DNA of 64,000 bases from Chlorophyllum brunneum. Lineage: Eukaryota > Basidiomycota > Agaricomycetes > Agaricales > Agaricaceae. The position numbers and the translations under genes were made by a program. A model generated the notes under the pieces. It saw only the letters and a list, made by a program, of their open reading frames with translations. It was not told the origin of the DNA and ran no database searches. Below are positions 11,526-22,507 of this stretch, piece after piece. The stretch covers positions 2,046,001 through 2,110,000 of the forward strand of contig OY756140.1 of the NCBI GenBank assembly GCA_963576785.1, written 5' to 3'. Every line of letters starts with the position of its first letter. Position 1 is the first letter of the stretch.

Positions 11526-12482
11526 ATGGGTAGAGTGTGCTTGAAGGTATGTCACACGTTCACCGTGTTGGCTTTGGCTAACCTTGCTCGAGGTCATCAT
11601 CCTCGGTGACAGTGGGTCAGTCCCCCACAGCTAGCGTCATGAAAGGGCTTCCACTCATTCCATAAATTCAGTGTCGGCAAGACATCTTTAATGAATCAGT
11701 ATGTGAACAAGAGATTCAATAATCAGTACAAAGCGACTATTGGTGCAGACTTGTGAGTCAGCCCTGAACACTATGCATTGACTCGGAACGTTAGCTCAGT
11801 ACCTTCACAGCCTTACAAAGGAAGTGATAGTCGACGATAAGGTTGCAACTATGCAAGTGCGTCCTTCAGAATATTCCCGGGGGGAACAGAAGTGCTTATT
11901 GGTTTTGTCGAAGTTATGGGACACAGCGGGTCAAGAGCGTTTCCAGTCTCTAGGGGTTGCATTCTACCGTGGTGCCGACCGCTGTGTCCTGGTGTATGAT
12001 GTGAATAATGCCAAGTCCTTTGATGCCTTGGATAGCTGGAGGGATGAATTCTTGATTCAAGCCAGTCCTCATGATCCGGACAACTTTCCGTTCGTGCTAT
12101 TAGGCAACAAGATTGATGTGGAAGAGGGAAAGAGACAAGTATGTTCTCGAGTCATGGACTTTGGGACCCCTCCAACTCAACTCTCGTTCTATAGGTTTCA
12201 CAGAAACGCGCCATGGCGTGGTGCCAGTCTACAGGCAACATACCCTATTTCGAGACATCCGCTAAGGATGCGATCAACGTCGAACAGGCGTTCGTTACTG
12301 TTGCCAAGAACGCACTGGAACGGGACTCCGAACTTCCGTCAGTAATTTCTTGAAGCTCGCCCTGCTCTTTCAGTTGTTCATTTATATTTTTCCCTGCAGA
12401 CCTGAGGAATTCCAGGACAGTATACCACTTCGGCCTGACACGCCACGGGCAGACGGCCCATGCGCTTGCTAAAGCACTGCTG
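11526..12482 (+). CDS. YPT7: Rab7-type GTPase Ypt7, downstream tandem copy
   Basis: This is a full second Rab7-type gene. It has MGRVCLK in a 21-nt first exon, [89 protein letters not shown] and [19 protein letters not shown], so no motif is broken. The last intron begins at a gtcagt donor after ELP and ends at a cctgcag acceptor. The tail then runs [20 protein letters not shown] and ends CAC, again a CxC prenylation site. If the intron were retained, the protein would stop at 12353 and lack the cysteines. The two copies differ mainly at synonymous sites and in the hypervariable tail. Confidence 0.92.
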
Positions 12483-13507
12483 CGTGCGCGACGTATACCA
12501 TCTGTATCGCCGACAGATATACCTGGCTAATCTGTGTATATATTCATCTTTTCTGCTGCTGCCATCGGGTTTTACGTGTATATTCGTGTTAAATTTTGGC
12601 GATATACAACCACAGGTCTGCTGCTCGGTAGTGATCACATGATCTTTGACTGTCATGGGAGCCTTAGTACTTATTGGCCATACAGTGCTCCATTCGACTC
12701 CTTTCGATAGGCATCCATAAACCAGCGTGAATGAGCGACAAACCTAGTCAGACTTTGGAAATACATGATCCTCACTGTTGCATGCTCAACAAATGGCACG
12801 TTATTGGGTTGACATTCTGGTGTTCTTTTTTGAGACTCTTTTGAGTTGATGGCTCATTGTGCTTTATGGACCCAGGAGCTGTGAGCATGGACTTATAACC
12901 AACCCGATGGTCACCAGTCATAACCGACCATTGACGCTGACATCATTGGTAGAGGCTATTGGCCTCCATATAAAGCGGGATCTACACTAACCCCGCGACG
13001 CCTCGTTCTCTCCCCCTTCTCCCAAGATTGCACTCGCTTCGCTATATACGCGTATGCTCGGGTCTTTAATAAAGCGCCCGTGCCTACTCATCTCTTGAGT
13101 CTCATAAGTGACGTCTGTGTATCCAGACCTACAGGAACACAGATAATCAGATTCTGAGCCATTGCTCTGATTGCACTCAGGAGCTATAACTCTTGGCTTT
13201 GAGGTGTCCTTTATCATTCACGTTGGTTAATACCACACCCCAAGAAATCCATCCACAACAAATTGTTCTTCCCTACATTTTCTTGTGAGCAGATTTGCGA
13301 TACAGAAACCGGAAATGCCCCGAATGACTTGGATAGTTTGTGCACGTGATTGGTACTGGACACATATGATGGGCGTGAGAAGAACGCGATTCTGATAATT
13401 CTGCGAACTTAAACACCTCACCGACCAATTCGTCTACCGGCCTGCTTGCTTCATCTGTCATCCGTATATTGATCTAGCTCTGAAGTGGTCATCGTATCTC
13501 CTTCAGC
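12483..13507. other. 1-kb non-coding region with promoter-like and LTR-like signals
   Basis: I see no credible coding sequence. Around 12938-12975 there is an ATTGG (inverted CCAAT) box, then TATAAAGC, then a CT-rich run, then TTTAATAAAGC near 13066. That order (TATA box, pyrimidine run, polyadenylation signal) is what an LTR or a short transcription unit would show. TGTTG at 12777 and CAACA at 13256-13260 could be terminal inverted ends, but the flanking 5-mers do not match as a target-site duplication. The nature of this segment is open. Confidence 0.3.
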
Positions 13508-16500
13508 ATGGGCTCGAGCCGGAAACCCAAGAAGCGCAAGCTCGTGGAAAGTGCTGTGGGTTCGGATGAGGAAGCCGGCATATTTACAGTTGGTATGACT
13601 TTCTGATAATATGGTTAATCAACGTGTTCATCCGGCCCCCTCTAGAACTCATTCTAAAAGCTCGCGTTCCCGAGGGCGCGCTTCGCCAAAGTGAGGGTCA
13701 ACAATGGGTAAGCTTGGATCATATCCCGACATTCAGCTCAAGCTCACATCGTGGCGAAAGGATTATTACGTGAAAGTGAGGATCTCCTGTATCTGAGTTC
13801 AACGTGGTTTTTGACAGTGGTTACTAGTGGGCTGGGTACGACTCTGACGCTAATACGTGAGAATCTGTCGTGTCCGCCATATTTTCGTGCCACTCACGAA
13901 CAAATACGCTAGATGGGAGCCTGCGGTCAATCTTGCACAGTGCCAAAGCCTTGTGGAAAGCTTCTGGGACGATGTTGGCCGAGACAACGAGGATTATCCT
14001 GAGGGAACGGAGTGTGCTCCAAGCAGTAAATGGATTTGTAAGTACTATTGTCATAATGTTTTTTGACGCCTCATGCTGATTGTCAAAAGCAACGGAGAAG
14101 AACCGTTTTTGGCAGAATCTCCAACCTAAAGAAAGAGACAAGTATTCAAGGAAAGAAGAAGAGCGGCGGGCACAAGTGAATATTCATCCTTGTCCATTTA
14201 CGAGAATGGCCTGGCCTGATACCATCGACAGAGTCAGCAACGCAAAGCTTTGGAAGCTGCTGGAGCCATGCCCAGATTATCTAGCCCCGAGCCATCGCTG
14301 CGACAGCCAAAACGCAGGAAGGCAAAGAAAAAGTTTAAGGTTTTGATATTTTCTGTGCTCTGCGGAACGGCCGAACTGACCAATTACATCCAGAAACCTC
14401 GGCCCGTGAAACGAGATTCTGACACTGGCAGTGATGTCCCCCTAGCTACGCCGAAGTCATCTAAGCCCAAGCTCATTCCTACGAAGCGGAAAGTCAGCCG
14501 AACATCATTGTCGTCCGATGATGAGGTTAGAGTTCCCTCCTTTCCTGTGCAAAAGTTAAGACCCATGGTGAATTGCATAGCCCCTTAACGTGATCACCCA
14601 ACGGAGGTCCAAAGTACATATACCTACCAACTCAAGTGACGAGGAACCCCGCCAGCGCGAGCTACAACTAGAACCGAAGGCCTCCCCAGCGTTATCCACC
14701 CCAAAATTTGACAAGGTAGCGCGCCTGAGTCTATCCGTTCTCCGATTTTATATTTTTGTTTCAGGGAAAACAAAAAGCGGTCGATCGTCCTGATTCTCCT
14801 TCCTCGCTATTTTCGGTTGACTCATCCGAAGAAGTCACTGTATCACCACCCAAGAAGCTTCTGCCGATACCAGAGCGCAAACTCTCTGCACCCATTGTCT
14901 CATCCTCAAAAATTGGTGTTGAAAAGTCAAGTCCAATTTTGCTACCCAAAATCCCGCGTCACCTGGTAAACCCACACAATAAGCTCGTCGAGAGCTCAGC
15001 TTTCAGCATCCCCTCTTCAGCTCTTTCCACGAAACAGCGGTTGTCACAATCGGCGCTGGCTCCTGTAAACCCTAAAGAAGCCAGTAAAGCAATGCTAAAG
15101 CTACGCTTCAAGAAGAACCCTTCTACCACTTGGGTTCCCGATGGATCAACCGTGGAGTCACCTACAATTAGGCCCCCAGAATTGACGCTGAATGCGTTGA
15201 ATGCCTCGCCAGCTGAATATTCTCCGTCACGCCTCTTCCCAGATTTGTTGCCGACCGAATCATCCGTCTCAACGGAACCACCCAGTGGCGCCTTTGTCAT
15301 ACCACAGTGAGTTTCAGGATTCTGGTATTCCTGGTCAAGCTTTTCATACACGACTTAAAGGTCTTCATCTGATCATGTTGACGAGTTCCTATCATCACTC
15401 GCTCCGTGGATGCCTGGGTATGCGTTGGATCTTCTACCCGAAGCTTACTTCTTCTAATAACCAATAGTTTTACTGCGTCAATCGAGTTCGTCCCGGATTT
15501 AATTATTATATATTTGAATACTAAAAACCATTCAGGCCCACGCCTGAACCTTCACATGATCCCAAACCACCCCCCGGCTTCATCGCACGCAAAGCTCCGA
15601 GTACCCTGCCGAAGTAAGTTTGAGAATACTTGACGTTAACAGCGCTCACCCCCGACTCAGGATCCCAAAGAAATGGAAGTGGAAAGGTAAATTGTTCACT
15701 CTGAAATCCAATGATGAGGAGGAACTCGTCGGTTCCATTGTTTGTACCAACCTCACTACTCCGAAACCTCGCGGCATGCGCATCCACCTGACATTTGACG
15801 CTATGGATCGGCTTAACTTCCTCTCTTTTCATGATTTGTCGGATGTTCCGACCTTTTTGGAGTCCTGTAAATCCCCAGATCAGTTTGCTACCTTATCAGC
15901 ATTGGACGAGGATTCCTCGACGAAGTTTCAGGTCATCGCAGATTATATGACCAAACATGAAAAGGTTGGTCATGAGCTTTCTCATTTGCTTATACTGAAT
16001 ATACATCAGGCGGTTATTGCACCTGTATGGTACGAGAAGAACCTTGTTGGCCACCTCTTGGTTCTTTCTCCTACCTTCCATAATTTACTTAAACATCTGG
16101 AAGCTCCACCTGAAATTACCACCAGAGCGACTGACAGCCTGATTGTCTCACTCCATGGGTGGGTTCTCAACCCAGCAGCCTACAAAGAGGAATCGCGGCT
16201 AGATCTTAGCGACTTCATCCCCGCGAGAGCGAACCTTGGCTCAATTTTCGAGAACAGTCAACGGTCACGAGAAGGAGCTCATGGTCCTGCGTTTGATTAC
16301 GTACCGTCGTTGCGCACGAATTTCATGCTCCACTTTGCCCTCCGTGTACTCAAATTCCCTCCAGACCTCTACGAATGGATGACCACGACATTTCGAACCT
16401 ATGCAATCTATCATGAATATGAAAGGGGAGACGACAAGTCTGAACCTCTCGAGCATGTTATGTTGAAGGAAATTCTGAAGGCGTGCCAGGCGCAAGAATG

Positions 16501-17361
16501 GAAACATCACGATTCCAAGAAAGAGCATAAGCTGCGGGTTGTCTTCGTTCATACTGGATCCATACGAAATTTCCACCGATCCCCATTGACTCAAAAGAGG
16601 ATATCGCTGGATATACGATTTTATTCGTACGGGACAGATGGTACTGTACCGAGGGAAATATGGGGCATCCGAGAGATCCATCCAATCGGTATGGAGGTTT
16701 CTTGTCTCCCAGGTTTCCGCATCCTAACCTTTCTTAGGGGGCGTTGTTACGTTCTACCCGAGCGCATTCATCGACAATTATCCAGGGACGATTAAACTTA
16801 TACGCAAGATTCATGAACATCCACTATGGATAGCGTTCGTGTCGCCCACTTGCCTTGGATATCTCGCGAACTACGCATGCAAAGATCAGGATCCTCTAAA
16901 GCTATATGAACGACAAGGGTTTGTGATATTGTAAGTGTGTGAGAGTTGTTCCCACTGACCCTCCGAGTAGGCGCGCATTTATTTACCAGACCCTCCTCGC
17001 ACTGATTGCAGACGGCGACATATCTCTTATCGCTACGCCCCCTGAACCGACAGCCGCCATCGGGAGCGTAAAGTCCTGGGTCCGCAACCACTGCCGGACC
17101 ACGAATCCACTTGACGCTCTCTCAATTGGGATGGCTGCTTTCAACTCTGTATGTGCCAACAAAATTCCAAATGACTGGCTAGGAGCCGTGCAGCAGAACA
17201 TCAACCGCGATATCGTGACTATCCAATGGCATCCTGCGATCTTGTACGAATATCGAAGGTTCGTAATCGTCAAAGGCGAAAGGGATCAAAGTAACACACC
17301 CAACTCGGTTGGTTGCTCTGCAAAGTTTCTTGCTACCATTCTCACCGATCAACTTATGTAG
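13508..17361 (+). CDS. Large chromodomain protein, possible Chp1-like heterochromatin factor
   Basis: After a basic start (MGSSRKPKKRKLVES) a chromodomain is assembled over five exons: IFTVELILKARVPEGAL, QQWDYYVKWAGYDSDANTWE and PAVNLAQCQSLVESFW. Two of the aromatic cage positions (YYVKW, W of TWEP) are visible. Chromodomains bind methylated H3 lysines. About 400 residues of Ser/Pro/Lys-rich disordered sequence follow, with several SSDEE-like acidic patches. Then comes a conserved globular half beginning PKKWKWKGKLFTL, with IHPIGGVVTFYPSAFIDNYP and IHEHPLWIAFVSPTCLGYLA. This order (chromodomain, linker, C-terminal globular region) and the length of about 1000 residues resemble S. pombe Chp1 of the RITS complex, but that is inference. 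The exact 3' end is unsure: the frame stops at 17361, or an intron in 17259-17330 would extend it to 17433. Confidence 0.7.
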
Positions 17362-17545
17362 ACTGAAACTGCTACACCTCTCCGCTTCGTTTTCCAGGAC
17401 GACTATTTCAAGCGAGAAGGCTAGATTAACTTTTGAGCCATAAGGCACTTCATATGTCCACAAAATATTGCATCCACACAATACTGTACATACTGACCAG
17501 TTATTCTGTGCCTTGTGTCATAGCACACCGACATTCAGGCATGAA

Positions 17546-18432
17546 CTACATTAATCCAGCATCCCGTATTGTTTCTCTAATGGTTTCGTCTAGTTCTTTC
17601 ACCTTTGAGCTCCGTACCTAGACCAGTGTGAAGGTGGTTTATTGATGAACATGAAGAAGCGGGCTTACAGCCTGTAATAGGGCGGGTTTGGAGGGTTCTT
17701 GCATTTCGCCACCGAGTATTAGTTCATCCAGCAGCTGGAGTGAAACTGGTCATGCCTGTTGTGAGTGTCGATAAACAAAGGGCTCACAAAGTATGCGTAG
17801 TCAAAGTTGAAAATGCTACAAGGCTCCGATTCTATTTGATGGCATGGAGCGCGAAGGGACGGAGCTCACAGATCTAGTTCACAGACCTGGTTATCTGTGT
17901 ATTAGCTCAGCTGTGTCCAAACCAAAAAGACCTTACGTACATTACCAAAGTACCGGTCCAACACCTCAACATAACGGTGAATGATTTCGAGCGTCGTAAG
18001 TTCGTTGTCGGAGGAGTCTATTTCGGCGATAAAGAACAGGGAAGCATAACGCTTGTAGACGACCTGGGAAGATGTCAAATCCCCTTGGGGAGCATCACTC
18101 TCATTAAATGAACCTGCCTTTTTGCCTTAGTAGTGTGATTTCATAGCACAAGCATCAATCAAATCCCGAACGAGGTTACACTTGTGGTCATCATCTCACC
18201 TTTGTACTCCAGAACGTTACACATCTTGGGCTTACGATTCAAGACGAGCTGGGTAACGTCGCGAACGATGGCGTTCTTGGTCTTTGCGGGGAGTGTAGCG
18301 TACCATTTTGCGAGTCGGACCTTGCCTGACAAAGTCCCCAGAGGGTGTGTGTCAGTAGAGCTTCAAGTAGCGCGAATCGAGGGAACGATGGGCCACACCT
18401 TGACGTGATACTAGAAGGATATAGTTAATCAT
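17546..18432 (-). CDS. APS1: AP-1 clathrin adaptor complex, sigma subunit
   Basis: This gene is broken into small exons. On the minus strand they join to [20 protein letters not shown], then [20 protein letters not shown] and [12 protein letters not shown]. The second part reads [55 protein letters not shown] and [19 protein letters not shown], with a tail ending RDAGLM. The motif YKRYASLFF and the [17 protein letters not shown] stretch point to AP-1 sigma rather than AP-2 sigma (which has YRRYAGLYF). AP-1 sorts cargo between the trans-Golgi and endosomes. Exon 1 is 18432-18399; the first intron splits the Gln-Gly codons. The final exon ends at the TAG at 17546-17548. Confidence 0.9.
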
Positions 18433-18721
18433 GGGTCCACGCAAGGAAATGTGGTCGATGTTTGTTAGGAGAGTAGCATAGCAGAGTCCTGATTTAGGAG
18501 AGTCTGCATCATGCCAATTGGGAAGAATGATCGATGATCATATTAATGCAATCGGAACCATTCGGGGATATACACTAGGTGCTGAACTACGAATTACAGC
18601 AAAAAGGGGAATCAGCACTGAGAGTTATGAGGAAGTACTAGGACACGGTATGAACTGAGCACGAATTAAGACGAAGTAGAGGCCAGTGCAATCCAGTACC
18701 AATCTTTGTTTCCATGGTTCA

Positions 18722-20354
18722 TTATAGGTCCAGGAAGCCTTGTTCGACCACAAACTTTCTAGCAAAGGGCATCCACTTGCCCAAACACTCTGAAAAATTG
18801 ACCTCCATCGTTGGTTTGCCAGACATGGGCACAAACGTCGCGTCTGAGCCCTTTTTGTACGTTGATGTCCACTTCTTCTGTGCCTCCTCCAACAACCTCC
18901 TCAGCCATGGCTCTGTCTTGGCATTGGAGACCCACGTTGCGGTCATAATCATCTCAAAATGCCTCTCGAGCTCCCCGTAGACGTACGCCACGAACCAAAT
19001 CCAACTCCTCGGTAACCGCTCCTTCTTCAACATCAAATTATACACCAAATACTCTCGCCACATCGTCATTTCCTCCACTGGCATCGCTAGCTCATGGAGG
19101 TCGGGATGGAGGGGTTCGAGCCACGGCGGAAGCTGACACGAAGCCCATATCGGTGCATAGAACGCCTTTTCCCATTGAGTTAGCATGACGGATTTGATGG
19201 ATTCGTCTGGGTCGATCATCACGATGAAGAGCGACATGTGCATACTCTTGTGTTGCAACCTGAACACATTCTCTGACAGAATTGTACGCACGACGAGCTC
19301 CCTCTCGCGGAACTTGTTCCTCTCCTTCGCATCTTTGAATGCTCCCCTTGTGGCACCCGAGATATGCGGTGGTAAAAAATTACCACCGGCAAATTCGCTC
19401 ATATGTTCCTGTAGGAGCGTATTAAGAGTCATGACGCGCGTGATTTCCTGGGGCGACATCTCATACGTATCATACTCTTTGAACCTTTTCCGGAAGGCAT
19501 CCTGGTTGGGTTCGCCGTTCGGATGAAACATCCCCGAATACAGCAAAGTATACGCTTTGCGCAGGTGGTCGAGGTTTGTTGAGGGAAGTTGTGCGCGGGC
19601 AAAATTGTCGCGGTGTATGGTGGCGGCGGAGGAGGATGCGGCGCCTGATACGGCAGGCCGTGGGGCGGTTTGAGATTGCATCTCGTCAGGGGGAGGAATA
19701 TGGATGGGTGTGCAGAGGATGTCGGCAACTTTGTCGAGGACCGTTTTCTTCTGGTCCGGGTTGAGCTTGGGCCAGACGCCATCTAGAGGAAAACCAATAG
19801 TTTCCACCTGTTGAAATGGATCTTTAGCGCTGTGAGTCCTGTAGGGACGGATCATGAGGGAACATACGTCTTCGATGATGACGACGCTGTAGCTCTTGGG
19901 ATCCGACTCGGGTGAGGTGCCGTAAATCTTGGGAGCAGCCCAGTCCAGTATATTCCTTACGGCTTGGGTCTTGGTGAGCTGCACGCGACTTGGTCAGGGT
20001 GGGGGATACTCCCTCCAGGAGAAGGGGATGATGTACCAACATGTCGCGAGCCCTTGCCCCCTTGGGGTATATAATAGCCACGACGGACGTGGGCACCTTT
20101 CCTGGATATTTTCCCCTGACCCCGATGGAAAATATTAACCACCGCACGGCCACGGTGAGCATCACTTGATCAGATAGAGCAGAGTGGCGACTCACTGGTG
20201 TGAAATCACGGACAAACCTGGAGACAAATCTGGGCACAAGGGTTACATCGCCCCGCCCGCTCTGGATCTTGGGGGTGAGAGAAGCCTGGACGGTGCGGAC
20301 GATGAGATTTGAGAGGTGAGTATGGTCGAGGTCAGCGGGGTCGAACACGGACAT
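18722..20354 (-). CDS. Conserved-looking protein of unknown function
   Basis: A 420-residue frame (from 19984 to 18722) is the main exon, with no recognised domain. It contains DILDWAAPK-like and WEKAFYAPIW/WLEPLHPDLHELAMP stretches, is rich in Trp and Met, and looks globular and helical. Upstream, exons with MSVFDPADLDHTHLSNLIVR, VTLVPRFVSRFVRDFTP and KVPTSVVAIIY probably supply the N-terminus, joined by two introns near 20205-20105 and 20030-19985. The N-terminal piece faintly recalls the first helices of Pcl-type cyclins, but the rest does not continue the cyclin fold. The start at 20354 is the first ATG in that frame. I do not recognise the gene. Confidence 0.6.
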
Positions 20355-20603
20355 TGCGACGATCCATGAAAAAAGGTGGGGGCGTGTATTTAAGTGGGAG
20401 CAGAGAGTGCCGTGCGGAGAGAGTGTGTATCAAGTGGCGCAGAACAGTTGCTGAGCGACATTTTTGCTTGCCTCGTTTGCACCATTCCGTGTTGGAAGAT
20501 CAAGACATATCTCCGTCAAGACATCACAAACACGCTGCCCTGGCGTGGGTGATACGGAAAACAATATCTATATGTACATCCAATTTCTATTCTGCTACCC
20601 TTT

Positions 20604-21426
20604 TCACACCCTGAATGGCGTTCTGGCGTACTCCACCTTTGCGCACGCTGCGTCATCTACAAACCAGTACAGCTGGCCCGGGTAATTCGGCTTCACCCTG
20701 GCAGCCGGTAAGTCGGCCCCCGGATCGTCCAAAACTTGCTTCAAGACGTCCTGCTTGCTTTCGCCGGTCGCAACAAATGCAACGCGCGCGGCGTGGTTGA
20801 TAACGGGATACGTCAAGGTAATGCGTTTCGGCGGAGGCTTGGGCGAGTCGTCGACATATGCAACCCACCGGTCCTGTTCGAGCAGAAGCTCGTGGCCTGG
20901 GAAAAGGGACGCGGTGTGGCCATCTGGGCCCATGCCGAGGAGGATAAGATCAAAGACGGGGAAGCGGGCAGAGTCTTTTTGTGCAAATTCTCGGATAAGC
21001 TTTTTCTCGTAGTCGTCGGCGAGTTCTTCAAGGTCATCCAGAAGCTCGGTGTTGATGGTGTAGATCTGGTTTCCGGGAATGGGGACCTTGGAGAAGAGAT
21101 TCTCTTGGCAAGACTTGTGGTTTGAATCGTCGTCGTCGAGAGGGACTCCTCGCTCGTCGACGTAAAAGACGTGCCTATGCAAGCTTCAGCGTTGCTGGTG
21201 GGGGAGGGAAATGCACCGACCATTTGTCCCACTTGACGCCGTCACGGCCGATGAGACCATGGAGGGATTTGGGGAGTGAGCCGCCGGAGAGGGCAATGGT
21301 GAATCTGCCCTTTTTGTCAATGGCCTCCTTCTGGGCCCTGGTGACAAAGGTAGCGAGGTCTTGGACGAGAGTGCGGGCGTCTGGGAGCGAAATGAGGATG
21401 GGTGGGCTGGGGGGATGGTGTGCCAT
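20604..21426 (-). CDS. SOL: 6-phosphogluconolactonase
   Basis: The enzyme hydrolyses 6-phosphogluconolactone to 6-phosphogluconate, the second step of the oxidative pentose phosphate pathway. Features are an N-terminal LSGGSLPKSLHGL phosphate-binding motif, VFYVDERGVPLDDDDSNHK, the signature DLILLGMGPDGHTASLFPGH, VAYVDDSPKPPPKRITLTYP and VAFVATGESKQDVL. There is one intron: a donor within the Trp codon of DKW and an acceptor just before CACGTC give DKWHVFYVDER. The size is about 255 residues, normal for the family. The next enzyme of the pathway (gnd1) is in the same window. Confidence 0.93.
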
Positions 21427-21498
21427 GTTGTTGGAGAGAGCGAGAGGTCAGATGCGAGATAAGATTGCCACGGTCTAAATTAGGTCACGATAACTACT

Positions 21499-22436
21499 CT
21501 ACGACTTCTCCTTTCGCCTGCTGTACATGGATGGCACCCGGGGCACCGGCGGTACATACTGGCCTCCCACGTTCGATGCCATTGATGCAGACTGGCGGCG
21601 ATTGACCTGGGAACCGGCCATCGCACCAGTATTCCCATTTGATGGGCCCGCGACACCAGCTGAGGCGCGGTCAGAACTGCAACAGGAACAATATATTTGG
21701 ACACACAGATACTGTCCCGACCTGCGGGCACCCATCGATCAACAATGCTCATCCGGTCGCCAGGTGGATCGTGTTCGTAGATACTTGCCGGAATTCCCGG
21801 AGCGAGGGGCGCAGGCAAAATGATTTCGACCTGGCTGTGCGGGCCATGGGGCAGCCCTCGGCGACTATTCATGCGTGACAGTGAAGAAGCAACGGATAAC
21901 GGTCGGTGATGATGTGCATGGAATTGGTCATCCCGGGCAGGTCGCGCACGGGTGGTGGAGTGTTTGGAGGGGGAAGAGAGCGCCGAGGTCGATGGTGAGG
22001 GAACAGTGAAAGCCGACTGTGTGGGACTGTCCGCTAAATTAATGGAAGATGAAAAAGTAGGAGTGAACAAAGGATGGGGGGATGTGGGGGGTTCCAGGGG
22101 GGTGAGGGTGGTGAGCTCCTCGGAACCCTCGCCGGTGGCGACATAGCTAGCGTGTGGGCTCGGAAGACTCCCGAGCAACGACGTTTTACTTCCACGAGAA
22201 GGGGGAGGCGGTGCGGCGAGGAAAGAGGGGTTGTAGGATTGCGCGCGGAGAGAGGCCTCGAACTGGGCACGCTGGTGCTCTCGCTGATGGGCGAGTGGCT
22301 GGATGGGCGGGAGGGGCGGGGTGTTTCTCCAGGAGCGGCATGCACTGGCGGCGCGGCAGAGGGCGACGAGAAGGACGAGGCCACCGACAGTGGCGCAGAC
22401 GACGACGATGATGAGCGTCTGTCGCGAAGAGAACAT
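21499..22436 (-). CDS. Single-pass membrane protein with disordered tail, unknown function
   Basis: The start MFSSRQTLIIVVVCATVGGL is followed by a hydrophobic segment (VLLVALC) close to the N-terminus, giving one transmembrane helix. After it comes a Pro/Ser-rich cytosolic-looking stretch of about 200 residues with PPLPPIQPLAHQREHQRAQF and QVEIILPAPLAPG, a pattern seen in small agaricomycete membrane proteins of no known role. An intron with a weak donor near 21720 is needed to reach the tail VGGQYVPPVPRVPSMYSRRK, ending in KS at 21499. Without it the frame reads through to 21480 with a less plausible end. An upstream extension to 22661 overlaps the neighbouring gene and is not credible. Start codons of this gene and the PXA gene are only about 70 bp apart. 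Confidence 0.55.
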
Positions 22437-22507
22437 GGGATGGCAGGGCTGGCCGGACAGACAAGCGACGACCTCCGTCGTCATCACGTGACGGGTGCTG
22501 TTTGCCA

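Noticed and set aside
20000..20354. Cyclin-like start of the unknown protein
   Set aside because: Only one short helix pattern agrees; the usual cyclin-box residues that should follow are absent.
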